A stretch of 64,000 bases of DNA, from positions 6,200,001 through 6,264,000 of the forward strand of contig NZ_CP133771.1 of the NCBI RefSeq assembly GCF_031348265.1, read 5' to 3'. Of the stretch, positions 48,796 through 57,438 are shown in pieces (position 1 is the stretch's first letter; each line of letters begins with the position of its first letter). The notes below the pieces were generated by a model. It did no database searches and was not told the DNA's origin. It worked only from the letters and a program-made list of their open reading frames with translations. The stretch is from Streptomyces collinus. GTDB lineage: Bacteria > Actinomycetota > Actinomycetes > Streptomycetales > Streptomycetaceae. Position numbers and translations under genes: made by a program.

Positions 48796-49398
48796 TCACG
48801 CGTTCCGGATGGCCGAGATGTCGAAGTTGAGCTTGATCTTGTCCGACACCAGGACGCCACCGGTCTCCAACGCGGCGTTCCAGGTCAGACCCCACTCGGA
48901 GCGAAGGATCTCCGCCTTGCCCTCGAAACCGACGCGCTCGTTGCCGAAGGGGTCCTTCGCGGCGCCGTTGAACTCCAGGTCGATGGCGAGGGGGCGGGTG
49001 GTGCCGAGGATCGTCAGCTCGCCGGTGATCCGGTAGTCGTCACCGCCGAGTGCCTCCGCCTTGGTGGAACGGAACGTCATGGCGGGGAACTCGTCCGCCT
49101 TGAAGAAGTCCGCGCTCTTGAGGTGGCCGTCGCGGTCGGCGTTGCCCGTGCTGATGCTGTCCATCACGACGTCGATCGAGGCCGTCGACCGCGACGGGTC
49201 GCTGCCGTCCAGGTGGAGCGTGCCGGTGAAGTCCTGGAAGCTGCCCTTGACGTTGGTGACCATGGCGTGTCGGGCGACGAAGCCGATCGTCGAGTGCGCG
49301 GGGTCGATCGTGTAATCGCCGGTCAGGGCGGCCAGCTCGGGGTTCACGGCACCGGTGGCGGTGGCGGTCCGGGCGTCGTTGCGGCTGAAGATGCTCAT
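48796..49398 (-). CDS. YceI-family lipid-binding protein
   Basis: 200-aa protein with the YceI lipocalin-like fold: GDYTIDPAHSTIGFVARHAMVTNVKG, a central DRDGHLKSADFF, MTFRSTKAEALG, and the terminal WNAALETGGVLVSDKIKLNFDISAI. Members bind polyprenoid lipids or act in stress. There is no signal peptide, so it is probably cytoplasmic. ATG 49398 has AGGAGG 10 nt upstream. The frame extending to 49758 is not supported. Upstream motifs suggest MarR-type control. Confidence 0.9.
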   Translation of the reverse strand: MSIFSRNDARTATATGAVNPELAALTGDYTIDPAHSTIGFVARHAMVTNVKGSFQDFTGTLHLDGSDPSRSTASIDVVMDSISTGNADRDGHLKSADFFKADEFPAMTFRSTKAEALGGDDYRITGELTILGTTRPLAIDLEFNGAAKDPFGNERVGFEGKAEILRSEWGLTWNAALETGGVLVSDKIKLNFDISAIRNA

Positions 49399-49421
49399 GG
49401 TGGGTACGCCTCCTGGGTGTG

Positions 49422-49485
49422 ATGTTGAATCTTTAACTACTCCAACGCGACCCACCGTAGACCTATTCCGTTCAATGTTCAACAT
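49422..49485. promoter_or_regulatory. Inverted pair of ATGTTGAA-type sites before YceI gene
   Basis: ATGTTGAATCTTTAAC (49422-49437) and, on the other strand, ATGTTGAACATTGAAC (49485-49470) face each other. Each is partly palindromic (GTTnAA...TTnAAC), like MarR-family operators. No MarR gene lies nearby. Confidence 0.45.
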
Positions 49486-49542
49486 CTTTGGGGAGTGTGT
49501 CGGAGGACGCGCCGAAGGACGTGCAGACGGATGGGTCCGCAC

Positions 49543-49617
49543 CCGGATCGCCGGACCGCCGGACCGCCGGACCGCCGGATCGCCGGATCGGTGGATCGCC
49601 GGACCGCCGGACCGCCG
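49543..49617. repeat. 9-bp tandem repeats (GGACCGCCG)
   Basis: About eight adjoining units of GGACCGCCG or GGATCGCCG. It lies in the 462-bp gap between YceI and the SDR gene and has no coding evidence; the rest of the gap (49618-49860) shows no gene. Confidence 0.75.
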
Positions 49618-49860
49618 CGCGCCTCCCGTACGCCCGAATGGCCGAATCCCCCGGCCCGCGGGAGTGGTCCTGCGGGATGCGGCGCAGCGCGCCCGGGGAC
49701 GCGGTCCTCCCACGGCCCGGGGCCCCGCGAAGCCCGGGCGCCCGGTCCCCGCCGGCACACCCTGCGGTGGCGGCCCCCGGCGGGAGGGGGTTCCGTTTTC
49801 AGTGACCGTAGGGAGACAGACGAGACCACGGCGGACGCACAGCGCAGGGGAGAGCGACTC

Positions 49861-50718
49861 GTGACACTCACCGGCTCCGGCTCGGCCTACGACCCACCGG
49901 CGGATCCCGCCCCGCGCCGCTCCACGGCCCCCGTCCCCGTCCGGGTGAACCAGTACGGACCGCCGCGGCGTCTCGACCGGCGCGTCGCCCTGGTCACCGG
50001 CGCCTCCTCAGGCATCGGGGCGGCCACGGCCCGACGGTTCGCCATGGACGGCTGGCAGCTGCTCCTCAGCGGACGCGACCGGCACCGCCTGGAGCAGACG
50101 GCGTCCGGCACCACGGCCGTCGTCCTGCCCGCCGACCTCGCCGCCCCCGACGGCCCGCGCCTGCTGGCCCAGTCCGCGCTGCACGCCACCGGCCGCATCG
50201 ACGTCCTGGTCGCCGGGGCGGGCATGGGCTGGGCGGGCCCCTTCGCCACCATGCCGCACACCGACATCGACCGGGTGCTGACCCTGGACCTCAACGCCAC
50301 CCTCCACCTCGTGCGCGAGGTACTGCCCTCCATGATCGCGGCGGGACGCGGCCGCGTGGTGCTGCTCGGCTCGGTCGCCGGCTGCGTGGGCCTGCGGGAG
50401 GAGGCGGTGTACTCCGCCGCCAAAGCCGGCCTCGCCGCCTTCGCCGAGGCGCTGCGCCAGGAACTGCGCGGCACGGGCGTGGGCGTGACCTTCGTCGTGC
50501 CCGGAGCCGTCGACACGCCCTTCCACATCCGCCGCGGCAGGCCCTACGACGGCACCCGCACCGGCCTCCTCTCGCCCGGCGGCGTCGCCGGCACGATCTG
50601 GGAGGCCGTCCGGCAGAACCGCGACGAGGCCTACGTCCCCACCTGGCTGACCGTCCCCGGCCGGGTCCGCGGCCTCGCGCCGGGCCTGTACCGCCGCCTG
50701 CTGAACCGCTTCGGCTAG
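49861..50718 (+). CDS. Short-chain dehydrogenase/reductase
   Basis: 285-aa SDR with the cofactor motif TGASSGIGAA (about residues 42-51), the NAG motif as VAGAGMGW, catalytic Ser in LLGSVAG and YxxxK as YSAAK, and a PGAVDTPF motif. An extra N-terminal 35 residues are unstructured. GTG 49861 follows AGGGGAGAG at 49846-49853. Substrate unknown. It precedes the lyase gene by 110 bp with no evidence of coupling. Confidence 0.9.
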   Translation: MTLTGSGSAYDPPADPAPRRSTAPVPVRVNQYGPPRRLDRRVALVTGASSGIGAATARRFAMDGWQLLLSGRDRHRLEQTASGTTAVVLPADLAAPDGPRLLAQSALHATGRIDVLVAGAGMGWAGPFATMPHTDIDRVLTLDLNATLHLVREVLPSMIAAGRGRVVLLGSVAGCVGLREEAVYSAAKAGLAAFAEALRQELRGTGVGVTFVVPGAVDTPFHIRRGRPYDGTRTGLLSPGGVAGTIWEAVRQNRDEAYVPTWLTVPGRVRGLAPGLYRRLLNRFG

Positions 50719-50828
50719 GGCCCGCCGTCCGGATGCCGGATGGCGGCTCCTGGCCCCGCCGGCCATACCCCGTTCCGGTCATTCCGGCCGGATCCACCGT
50801 TCAGGTGACCGCCTCCCCGTGGTAGGGC

Positions 50829-53207
50829 ATGGGCATGACTCCCCAGCGCCGCGTCTTCCCCCGTCGTACGGCCGGGGCCGCCGCCCTGTTCCGCCCCGGC
50901 CGCCGCGCCCTGCTGCTGGCCGCCGCGGCCCTGGCGGCGACCGGGAGCGCGGCCCCCGGGGGCCGGGGCGCCGACGTGCCGGACGATCCGTACGACACCC
51001 TGCGCCGCCGCTGGCTCGGCATCGCGCTGGGCACCGGCTACGACCCGACGGCCGAGCCCTACGCCGCCCGCCTCGCCGAGACCGGCGCGCTCGCCCGGGA
51101 CCTGCGCACGATCATGGCCCCGGCGGCGGACTCCCTCTGGCCCGGCCACCCCTTCGACCCGCCGGCCGGCATCACCCTCAGCTACGGCCGGCTGTGGACC
51201 ATGACCCGGGCCTACGTCCAGCAGGGCACCGGCTCGACCGCCGACCCCGCCCTCCTCGACGGCATCCTGCGCGGCCTCGACCACCTCTCCGCCACCGTCT
51301 ACAACCCCTCCACCACCCGCTACGGCAACTGGTGGGAGTGGCAGATCGGCAGTCCCCGCCTGCTCACCGACATCACGGCGGCCCTGTACGAGAAGCTGGG
51401 GGAGACCCGCGTCCGTGCCGCCTGCGCCGCCGTCGACCACTTCGTCCCCGACTCGGCCCTCGCCGACTACAGCGGCACCTCAACCGGCGCCAACCGCGTC
51501 GACCTGTGCCGCTCCGTGGCCCTGCGCGGCATCCTCGGCCGCGACCCCGCCAAGATCGCCCTCGCCCGGGACGCCCTCTCCCCGGTCTTCCCCTACGCCA
51601 CCCGGGGCGACGGCCTCTACGCCGACGGCTCGTTCGTCCAGCACACCTGGGTCGCCTACTCGGGCACCTACGGCCAGGTCATGCTCGACGGGCTCGGGCG
51701 GCTCTTCGCCCTGCTCGCCGGGTCCGACTGGGAGGTCACCGACCCGGACCGGCAGATCGTCCTCGACAGCGTCGAGCGCGCCTACGCCCCGCTCATCCAC
51801 GACGGGCTCGTCATGGACAGCGTCAACGGCCGGGCCATCAGCCGCGGTCACCTCAGCACCGACGACCGCAAGGTCCTGCGCAGCGACCACTACCACGGCG
51901 GGCAGCTCATCGCCGCGATCGCCCTGCTCGCGGCCGGTGCGAGCCCCGCGGAGCGCGAGCGCTGGCACGCCCGCGTCAAGGGCTGGATCGAACGGGACAC
52001 CGTGGTCCCGATCCTGACGGCACCCCAGTTCGGCGTCGCCGACCTGGCCCGGCTGCACGCCATCGCCGCCTCACCCGCCCCGGCCGCGCCCGAAACCCCC
52101 GGGCACCACCTCTTCGCCGCCATGGACCGCGCCGTCCACCGCGGCACCGGATTCACCGTGAACATCGCCATGGCCAGCGACCGCATCGCCCACTACGAGT
52201 GCGGCAACGGCGAGAACCCCCGCGGCTGGCACACCGGCGCGGGCATGGTCAGCTGGTGGGCCGAGGGCACCGGCGACCAGTACACGGACTGGTTCTGGCC
52301 GACCGTCGACTGGTACCGCCTGCCCGGCACCACCGTCTCGACCAAGCGGCTCGCCGACCGTGAGGGCGGCGAGTGGGGCACGGCCCGCCCGGACGCGCGC
52401 TGGGTCGGCGGCACCACCGACGGCACCTGCGCGGCGCTCGGTCAGCACCTCAAGGGCCTCGGCTCCACCCTCGAAGCCCGCAAGTCCTGGTTCTGCGTCG
52501 CGGACGCGGTGATCTGCCTGGGCGCCGGGATCACCTGCTCCGACGGCGTCCCGGTCGAGACGATCGTCGACAACCGCAACCTCGGGGCATCCGGCACCCA
52601 GCGCTTCGTCAAGGGCCCGAACTGGGCCCATCTGGAGGACCACGGCGGCTGGATCCTGCTCGGCCGTGAGCCGAAGGCGCTGCGCGAGGACCGCACCGGC
52701 GCCTGGTCCGACATCAACACCGGCAGCACGCCGGAGCGGCGCACCCGCCGCTGGCAGACCCTCTGGCTCGACCACGGCACCGACCCCGAGGACGCCACGT
52801 ACGCCTACGTCCTGATGCCCGGCGCGTCCCGCCACGCGGTGGCGCGCCGGGCCACCGACCGCCACTGGCTGTCGGTCCTCGCCAACGACGCCGGCCGTCA
52901 GGCGGTCAGCGTGCCCTCCCTCGGCTGTACGGCCGCCACCTTCTGGCGGGCGGGGACGGCGGGTCCGCTCTCCGTCTCCGGCGGCGCGAGCGTGCTGGTC
53001 GTCCGCCAGGGCCGTACCGCTACCCTCTGCGTGAGCGAACCGCCCCGCACCGGCGAACCGCTGGAGGTCGTCTGGGCCCACCCGGTCCGTCGGGTCGACC
53101 GCGCGGACGAGACGGTCGAGGTGCTCTCCACAGGCCGCCGGCTGCGCGTGCGCGTCACTCCGGGGGAGGCATGCGCCACCCACGTCTGTGAGGTGACTCT
53201 CGCCTGA
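50829..53207 (+). CDS. Polysaccharide lyase family 8 (hyaluronate/chondroitin/xanthan lyase type)
   Basis: 792-aa secreted lyase. An Arg-rich N-terminus with a hydrophobic segment (GRRALLLAAAALAATGSAA) acts as signal, possibly Tat-type. An alpha/alpha toroid follows (YNPSTTRYGNWWEWQIGSP), then the catalytic region with NGENPRGWHTGAGMVSWW and DWYRLPGTT, then beta-sandwich domains. PL8 enzymes cleave uronic-acid polymers by beta-elimination; which polymer cannot be told. The ATG at 50829 has an in-frame ATG two codons on. Stands alone. Confidence 0.9.
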   Translation: MGMTPQRRVFPRRTAGAAALFRPGRRALLLAAAALAATGSAAPGGRGADVPDDPYDTLRRRWLGIALGTGYDPTAEPYAARLAETGALARDLRTIMAPAADSLWPGHPFDPPAGITLSYGRLWTMTRAYVQQGTGSTADPALLDGILRGLDHLSATVYNPSTTRYGNWWEWQIGSPRLLTDITAALYEKLGETRVRAACAAVDHFVPDSALADYSGTSTGANRVDLCRSVALRGILGRDPAKIALARDALSPVFPYATRGDGLYADGSFVQHTWVAYSGTYGQVMLDGLGRLFALLAGSDWEVTDPDRQIVLDSVERAYAPLIHDGLVMDSVNGRAISRGHLSTDDRKVLRSDHYHGGQLIAAIALLAAGASPAERERWHARVKGWIERDTVVPILTAPQFGVADLARLHAIAASPAPAAPETPGHHLFAAMDRAVHRGTGFTVNIAMASDRIAHYECGNGENPRGWHTGAGMVSWWAEGTGDQYTDWFWPTVDWYRLPGTTVSTKRLADREGGEWGTARPDARWVGGTTDGTCAALGQHLKGLGSTLEARKSWFCVADAVICLGAGITCSDGVPVETIVDNRNLGASGTQRFVKGPNWAHLEDHGGWILLGREPKALREDRTGAWSDINTGSTPERRTRRWQTLWLDHGTDPEDATYAYVLMPGASRHAVARRATDRHWLSVLANDAGRQAVSVPSLGCTAATFWRAGTAGPLSVSGGASVLVVRQGRTATLCVSEPPRTGEPLEVVWAHPVRRVDRADETVEVLSTGRRLRVRVTPGEACATHVCEVTLA

Positions 53208-53361
53208 CCGCTTTGTGCGACCCCTACAAGCGACACGCCCCCTGAGCAGTCGGAAAGGCTCAATCCAGCCTCGGTTCTGTTCAGGGGTACCAGGAAAACA
53301 CGCCGGAGACTGTGAGGAGTCGACGGGCCGCATTCCTTGCTCGGCTTCGTAAGGTCACTAC

Positions 53362-54945
53362 ATGACCGTTTTGGATGAGGCGCCGGGTGAGCCGACCGAC
53401 GCGCGCGGACGCGTGGCCGAACTGCACGAGATCCGTGCGCAGGCGGTGGCCGGACCGAGCGAGAAGGCGACCAGCGCGCAGCACGCCAAGGGCAAGCTGA
53501 CCGCGAGGGAGCGCATCGAACTCCTCCTCGACCCGGACTCCTTCCGGGAGGTCGAGCAGCTGCGCCGGCACCGGGCCACGGGCTTCGGCCTGGAGGCCAA
53601 GAAGCCCTACACCGACGGTGTGATCACCGGCTGGGGCACGGTGGAGGGCCGCACGGTCTTCGTCTACGCGCACGACTTCCGCATCTTCGGCGGCGCCCTG
53701 GGCGAGGCCCACGCCACGAAGATCCACAAGATCATGGACATGGCCATCGCGGCCGGTGCCCCGCTGGTGTCGCTGAACGACGGCGCCGGCGCCCGCATCC
53801 AGGAGGGCGTCTCGGCCCTCGCCGGCTACGGCGGCATCTTCCAGCGCAACACCAAGGCCTCGGGCGTGATCCCGCAGATCTCGGTGATGCTCGGCCCGTG
53901 CGCCGGCGGCGCGGCCTACAGCCCCGCCCTCACCGACTTCGTCTTCATGGTCCGCGAGACCTCGCAGATGTTCATCACCGGCCCCGACGTCGTCAAGGCG
54001 GTCACCGGCGAGGAGATCACGCAGAACGGCCTGGGCGGCGCCGACGTCCACGCCGAGACGTCCGGTGTCTGCCACTTCGCCTACGACGACGAAGAGACCT
54101 GCATCGCCGAGGTCCGCTACCTCCTGTCGCTGCTCCCGCAGAACAACCGCGAGAACCCGCCCCGCACCGAGCCCTCGGACGCGGCCGACCGCCGCTCGGA
54201 CGTCCTCCTGGACCTCGTCCCGGCGGACGGCAACCGGCCGTACGACATGGCCAAGGTCATCGAGGAGATCGTCGACGACGGCGACTACCTGGAGGTCCAC
54301 GAGCGCTGGGCCCGCAACATCATCTGCGCGCTGGGCCGGATGGGCGGCCAGGTCGTCGGCATCGTGGCGAACCAGCCCCAGGCCCTGGCGGGAGTACTGG
54401 ACATCGAGGCCTCCGAGAAGGCGGCCCGCTTCGTTCAGATGTGCGACGCGTTCAACATCCCGATCATCACTCTTCTGGACGTCCCCGGCTTCCTCCCGGG
54501 CGTCGACCAGGAGCACGGTGGCATCATCCGCCACGGCGCGAAGCTCCTCTACGCCTACTGCAACGCGACCGTGCCCAGGATCTCCCTGATCCTGCGGAAG
54601 GCCTACGGAGGTGCGTACATCGTCATGGACAGCCAGTCCATCGGTGCCGACCTCACCTACGCCTGGCCGACGAACGAGATCGCGGTCATGGGCGCGGAGG
54701 GTGCGGCCAACGTCATCTTCCGCCGTCAGATCGCCGAGGCCGAGGACCCCGAGGCCATGCGGGCCCGCATGGTCAAGGAGTACAAGTCCGAGCTGATGCA
54801 CCCCTACTACGCGGCCGAGCGCGGCCTGGTCGACGACGTCATCGACCCCGCCGAGACCCGCGAGGTGCTCATCAAGTCCCTCGCCATGCTCCAGACCAAG
54901 CACGCGGACCTGCCGTCCCGCAAGCACGGCAACCCGCCGCAGTAA
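53362..54945 (+). CDS. accB: Acyl-CoA carboxylase beta (carboxyltransferase) subunit
   Basis: 527-aa carboxyltransferase of the acetyl/propionyl-CoA carboxylase type, making malonyl- or methylmalonyl-CoA for fatty acids and polyketides. Crotonase-like N- and C-halves are complete: GGGAAYSPALTDF-like CAGGAAYSPALTDFVFMV in the N-half, and FLPGVDQEHGGIIRHGAKLLYAY, RKAYGGAYIVM and GAEGAANVIFRR in the C-half. It partners a biotinylated alpha chain encoded elsewhere and the epsilon subunit just downstream. It matches S. coelicolor accB. Confidence 0.95.
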   Translation: MTVLDEAPGEPTDARGRVAELHEIRAQAVAGPSEKATSAQHAKGKLTARERIELLLDPDSFREVEQLRRHRATGFGLEAKKPYTDGVITGWGTVEGRTVFVYAHDFRIFGGALGEAHATKIHKIMDMAIAAGAPLVSLNDGAGARIQEGVSALAGYGGIFQRNTKASGVIPQISVMLGPCAGGAAYSPALTDFVFMVRETSQMFITGPDVVKAVTGEEITQNGLGGADVHAETSGVCHFAYDDEETCIAEVRYLLSLLPQNNRENPPRTEPSDAADRRSDVLLDLVPADGNRPYDMAKVIEEIVDDGDYLEVHERWARNIICALGRMGGQVVGIVANQPQALAGVLDIEASEKAARFVQMCDAFNIPIITLLDVPGFLPGVDQEHGGIIRHGAKLLYAYCNATVPRISLILRKAYGGAYIVMDSQSIGADLTYAWPTNEIAVMGAEGAANVIFRRQIAEAEDPEAMRARMVKEYKSELMHPYYAAERGLVDDVIDPAETREVLIKSLAMLQTKHADLPSRKHGNPPQ

Positions 54946-54980
54946 CCCTGCGGACATCTTCCTCACGGAGACTGACACCC

Positions 54981-55175
54981 ATGGAATCTGCTGATATCCG
55001 CGTCGAGAAGGGCCACGCCGAGCCCGAGGAAGTCGCCGCCATCACGGCCATCCTCCTGGCCCGCGCCGCCGCCCGCCCCACGGACCCGACCCCGGCCCAC
55101 CGCGGCCGCATCAAGGCAGGCTGGCGCCGCCTGGAACGCGAGCCGGGCTTCAGGGCCCCGCACAGCTGGCGCTGA
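54981..55175 (+). CDS. accE: Acyl-CoA carboxylase epsilon subunit
   Basis: 64-aa helper subunit: an acidic N-terminus (IRVEKGHAEPEEVAAITAIL) and a C-terminal GWRRLEREPGFRAPHSW. In S. coelicolor this small protein binds the beta subunit and raises carboxylase activity. It starts 35 bp after accB with CACGGAG before the ATG, so the two are co-translated. A terminator follows. Confidence 0.92.
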   Translation: MESADIRVEKGHAEPEEVAAITAILLARAAARPTDPTPAHRGRIKAGWRRLEREPGFRAPHSWR

Positions 55176-55190
55176 CCTCTTCACGCCTTC

Positions 55191-55224
55191 ACGGCCCCGT
55201 GCTCCTTCGGGAGGGCGGGGCCGT
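55191..55224 (+). terminator. accBE terminator
   Basis: ACGGCCCCG (55191-55199) pairs perfectly with CGGGGCCGT (55216-55224), 15 nt after the accE stop. Confidence 0.8.
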
Positions 55225-55270
55225 GGTGCGACCTCTCCAGCGGACGACGACGCGCACGCCGGGAAAGCCC

Positions 55271-55695
55271 TCAGCGGGTCGTCTTGCCCGAGCCGGCCTC
55301 GCCGCGCAGCAGCACCCGCGAGGCACCGCTGAGCCCGGTCTCGACCCGCACCCCGGAGCTCTCGCCCCCGGCCTCCTCCCAGTCGCTCATGTCGGGCCGC
55401 AGCCGCGACGGGGAACGCCCGGTCCGGCGCCGGGACCCGTCGTCCCCGGTGGCCCGCAGGCTCACGTACGCCCCCGGAACCCGTGCTCCAGATACGGCTC
55501 CAGCCGGGACACCGCGTCGGTCATCTGCCCGAACTGCCGCTCCACTCTGCGATGGAGCCGGGGCCCGGGCACCCGCACCAGCTCCGTCAGCGACAGGTGC
55601 CGTTCCTGCTGCCGCCGTCTGCCGCCCAGCCAGATGTCGGCCGCCGTCTTCGCCACGGTCGTGCCCGGCCGTAACGCCGCCGCCTCCGCACTCAA
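55271..55695 (-). pseudogene. Remnant of a NACHT-type NTPase gene
   Basis: Read on the minus strand, 55695-55462 gives an N-terminal helical segment (TVAKTAADIWLGGRRRQQER, LVRVPGPRLHRRVERQFGQM, SRLEPYLEHGFRG). The next frame continues as YVSLRATGDDG and ends LLRGEAGSGKTTR then a stop at 55271. The last is a Walker A as in Streptomyces NACHT proteins, but the rest of the NTPase and all sensor repeats are missing. A frameshift near 55470 and loss of the 3' part mark it as a pseudogene of the bacterial NLR-like class. Confidence 0.6.
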
Positions 55696-55720
55696 CGCGT
55701 CCCCCTCCCGAAAACACCAG

Positions 55721-55756
55721 CGGCCCCCACTCCTCCCACAGGAGGAACGGGGGCCG
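55721..55756 (-). terminator. Terminator of the first conservon
   Basis: CGGCCCCC/GGGGGCCG outer stem (55721-55728 with 55749-55756) and TCCTCC/GGAGGA inner stem (55731-55736 with 55741-55746), 18 nt after the cvnD stop. Confidence 0.8.
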
Positions 55757-55773
55757 TAAGCGAAACGTGCCCG

Positions 55774-56355
55774 TTACCGCAGACGGGCCATCAGCGCGTG
55801 CTCGACCAGCGTGATCAGCGCCGACTTCGCATCCGCGCGGTGGCGGGCGTCCGTCGTGATGATCGGGGTGTCGGGGCCGATCTGCAGCGCCTCGCGGACC
55901 TCGTCCGGCGTGTACGGCTGCTGGCCGTCGAAGCCGTTGAGGGCGATGACGAAGGGCAGGCCCGAGTTCTCGAAGTAGTCGACGGCCGGGAAGCAGTCGG
56001 CGAGCCTCCTCGTGTCGACCAGCACGATCGCGCCGATGGCGCCGCGCACCAGGTCGTCCCACATGAACCAGAAGCGGTCCTGGCCCGGCGTACCGAAGAG
56101 GTACAGGATCAGGTCCTGGTCCAGGGTGATACGGCCGAAGTCCATGGCGACCGTCGTGGTCGTCTTGTCCCCGGTGTGGGTCAGGTCGTCGATGCCGGCC
56201 GAAGCGGACGTCATGACGGCCTCTGTGCGCAGCGGGTTGATCTCCGAGACGGCACCCACGAACGTGGTCTTGCCCACGCCGAAGCCGCCAGCCACCACGA
56301 TCTTCGCGGACGTGGTGGAGCGGGAAGGCCCTCCGCTAGAGCTTGCGAAGTCCAC
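55774..56355 (-). CDS. cvnD1: Conservon Ras-like GTPase (CvnD, first cluster)
   Basis: 193-aa small GTPase. The P-loop is GGFGVGKTT (about residues 23-31), switch region FGTPGQDRFWFMW, and the guanine-specificity motif appears as ALNGFD instead of NKxD. It is the output GTPase of the conservon, thought to cycle with CvnA-C at the membrane. Its GTG start overlaps the cvnC stop by 20 nt, so it is translationally coupled. It is nearly identical to the GTPase of the second conservon, with a shared 116-bp DNA block. Confidence 0.93.
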   Translation of the reverse strand: MDFASSSGGPSRSTTSAKIVVAGGFGVGKTTFVGAVSEINPLRTEAVMTSASAGIDDLTHTGDKTTTTVAMDFGRITLDQDLILYLFGTPGQDRFWFMWDDLVRGAIGAIVLVDTRRLADCFPAVDYFENSGLPFVIALNGFDGQQPYTPDEVREALQIGPDTPIITTDARHRADAKSALITLVEHALMARLR

Positions 56356-56920
56356 TGAGCACCCTTTCGAGCAGTGTCACGTCTGGCTGGCCGCCGGCGT
56401 TCTCGTCGCCGCCGGGCTGATGGATGGCGACCAGTCCCGCCTCCGCCAAGTCGGCGACGAGGATCCTGGCCACGCCGAGAGGGATCGTGAGGAGCGCCGA
56501 GATCTCGGCGACCGACTTGATTTCCCGGCAGAGGTTGCAGATCCGCTGATGCTCGGGCAACTGGCCCTGCATCTGGTGCGGCTGCGCAGTTGTGTGCACC
56601 AGCGCCTCGATGGCGAGCTGGTAGCGCGGGCGGGTCCGGCCGCCGGTCATGGCGTACGGACGCACCAACGGATTGTGGTTGTTCGACGCCCCACCCGGTG
56701 CCGGCTCGGGGCTGCGGCGCTGAGGCTGCACGGGCTGGATACGCGGGGCCGGCGGCTGGTCGTACGGCGACGGGCCGGGGCCCTGCGGCGCGTACGGCTG
56801 CCGGTGGCTCGGTGCGGAGGGGAAGTTGTAACGGTTCGGGTTCTGACCACCGTCGCCCTGGCCCTGGGCAGGGCCGTACGACCAGTTGCCCGAAGACGAA
56901 CCGCCTGGGGGTGTTGCCAC
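56336..56920 (-). CDS. cvnC1: Conservon DUF742 protein (CvnC, first cluster)
   Basis: 194-aa protein. The N-terminal 90 residues are Pro/Gln/Tyr-rich and disordered. The C-terminal DUF742 domain (LVRPYAMTGGRTRPRYQLAIEALV, HQRICNLCREIKSVAEISALL, VADLAEAGLVAIHQPG) has a winged-helix look. GTG 56920 has GGAGGAGAAA upstream. It lies between the CvnB and CvnD genes in one operon. Confidence 0.92.
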   Translation of the reverse strand: MATPPGGSSSGNWSYGPAQGQGDGGQNPNRYNFPSAPSHRQPYAPQGPGPSPYDQPPAPRIQPVQPQRRSPEPAPGGASNNHNPLVRPYAMTGGRTRPRYQLAIEALVHTTAQPHQMQGQLPEHQRICNLCREIKSVAEISALLTIPLGVARILVADLAEAGLVAIHQPGGDENAGGQPDVTLLERVLSGLRKL

Positions 56921-57014
56921 TTTCTCCTCCTCCGACTGTGCCTGGCACCCATCGCTGTGGAGCCGCGTCCCGAAACCTTACGGCCACGGGACGCCAAAAC
57001 GCACCGTCCGTCTG

Positions 57015-57434
57015 TTAGTTGAGCAGGCTCCCCTGGAGCTCTGCACGAAGGTCCGGTGTCAGGACCGTACCGGCTCGGTCGACCAGCAGCGCCATCTCGT
57101 ACCCGATGAGGCCGATGTCCGCCTCCGGATGTGCGAGAACGGCGAGGGACGAACCGTCGGATACGGACATGATGAAGAGGAATCCCCGCTCCATCTCCAC
57201 AACGGTCTGGTTCACGGCGCCTCCCTCGAAGATCCGGGAAGCGCCCGCCGTCAGCGACGTCAAACCGGAAGCGACGGCCGCGAGCTGGTCGGCGCGGTCG
57301 CGGGGGAAGCCTTCGGACATCGCCAGAAGGAGTCCGTCGGCGGAGACCACCACCGTGTGGGACACCCCCGGGGTGTTGTCCACGAAGTTGGTGATCAACC
57401 AGTTCAGGTTCTGTGCCGCCTGGCTCATCGGGCT
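57015..57434 (-). CDS. cvnB1: Conservon roadblock/LC7 protein (CvnB, first cluster)
   Basis: 139-aa roadblock/LC7 protein (MSQAAQNLNWLITNFVDNTP, VSADGLLLAMSEGFPRDRAD, EGGAVNQTVVEMERGFLF, LAVLAHPEADIGLIGYEMAL). Roadblock proteins act as regulators or scaffolds of small GTPases. GTG 57434 is chosen because CAGGAGCG at the end of cvnA lies 7 nt before it; the ATG three codons on is 16 nt away. In the second conservon the same position is TTG, which supports this choice. Confidence 0.92.
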   Translation of the reverse strand, partial: SPMSQAAQNLNWLITNFVDNTPGVSHTVVVSADGLLLAMSEGFPRDRADQLAAVASGLTSLTAGASRIFEGGAVNQTVVEMERGFLFIMSVSDGSSLAVLAHPEADIGLIGYEMALLVDRAGTVLTPDLRAELQGSLLN

Positions 57435-57438
57435 CACA

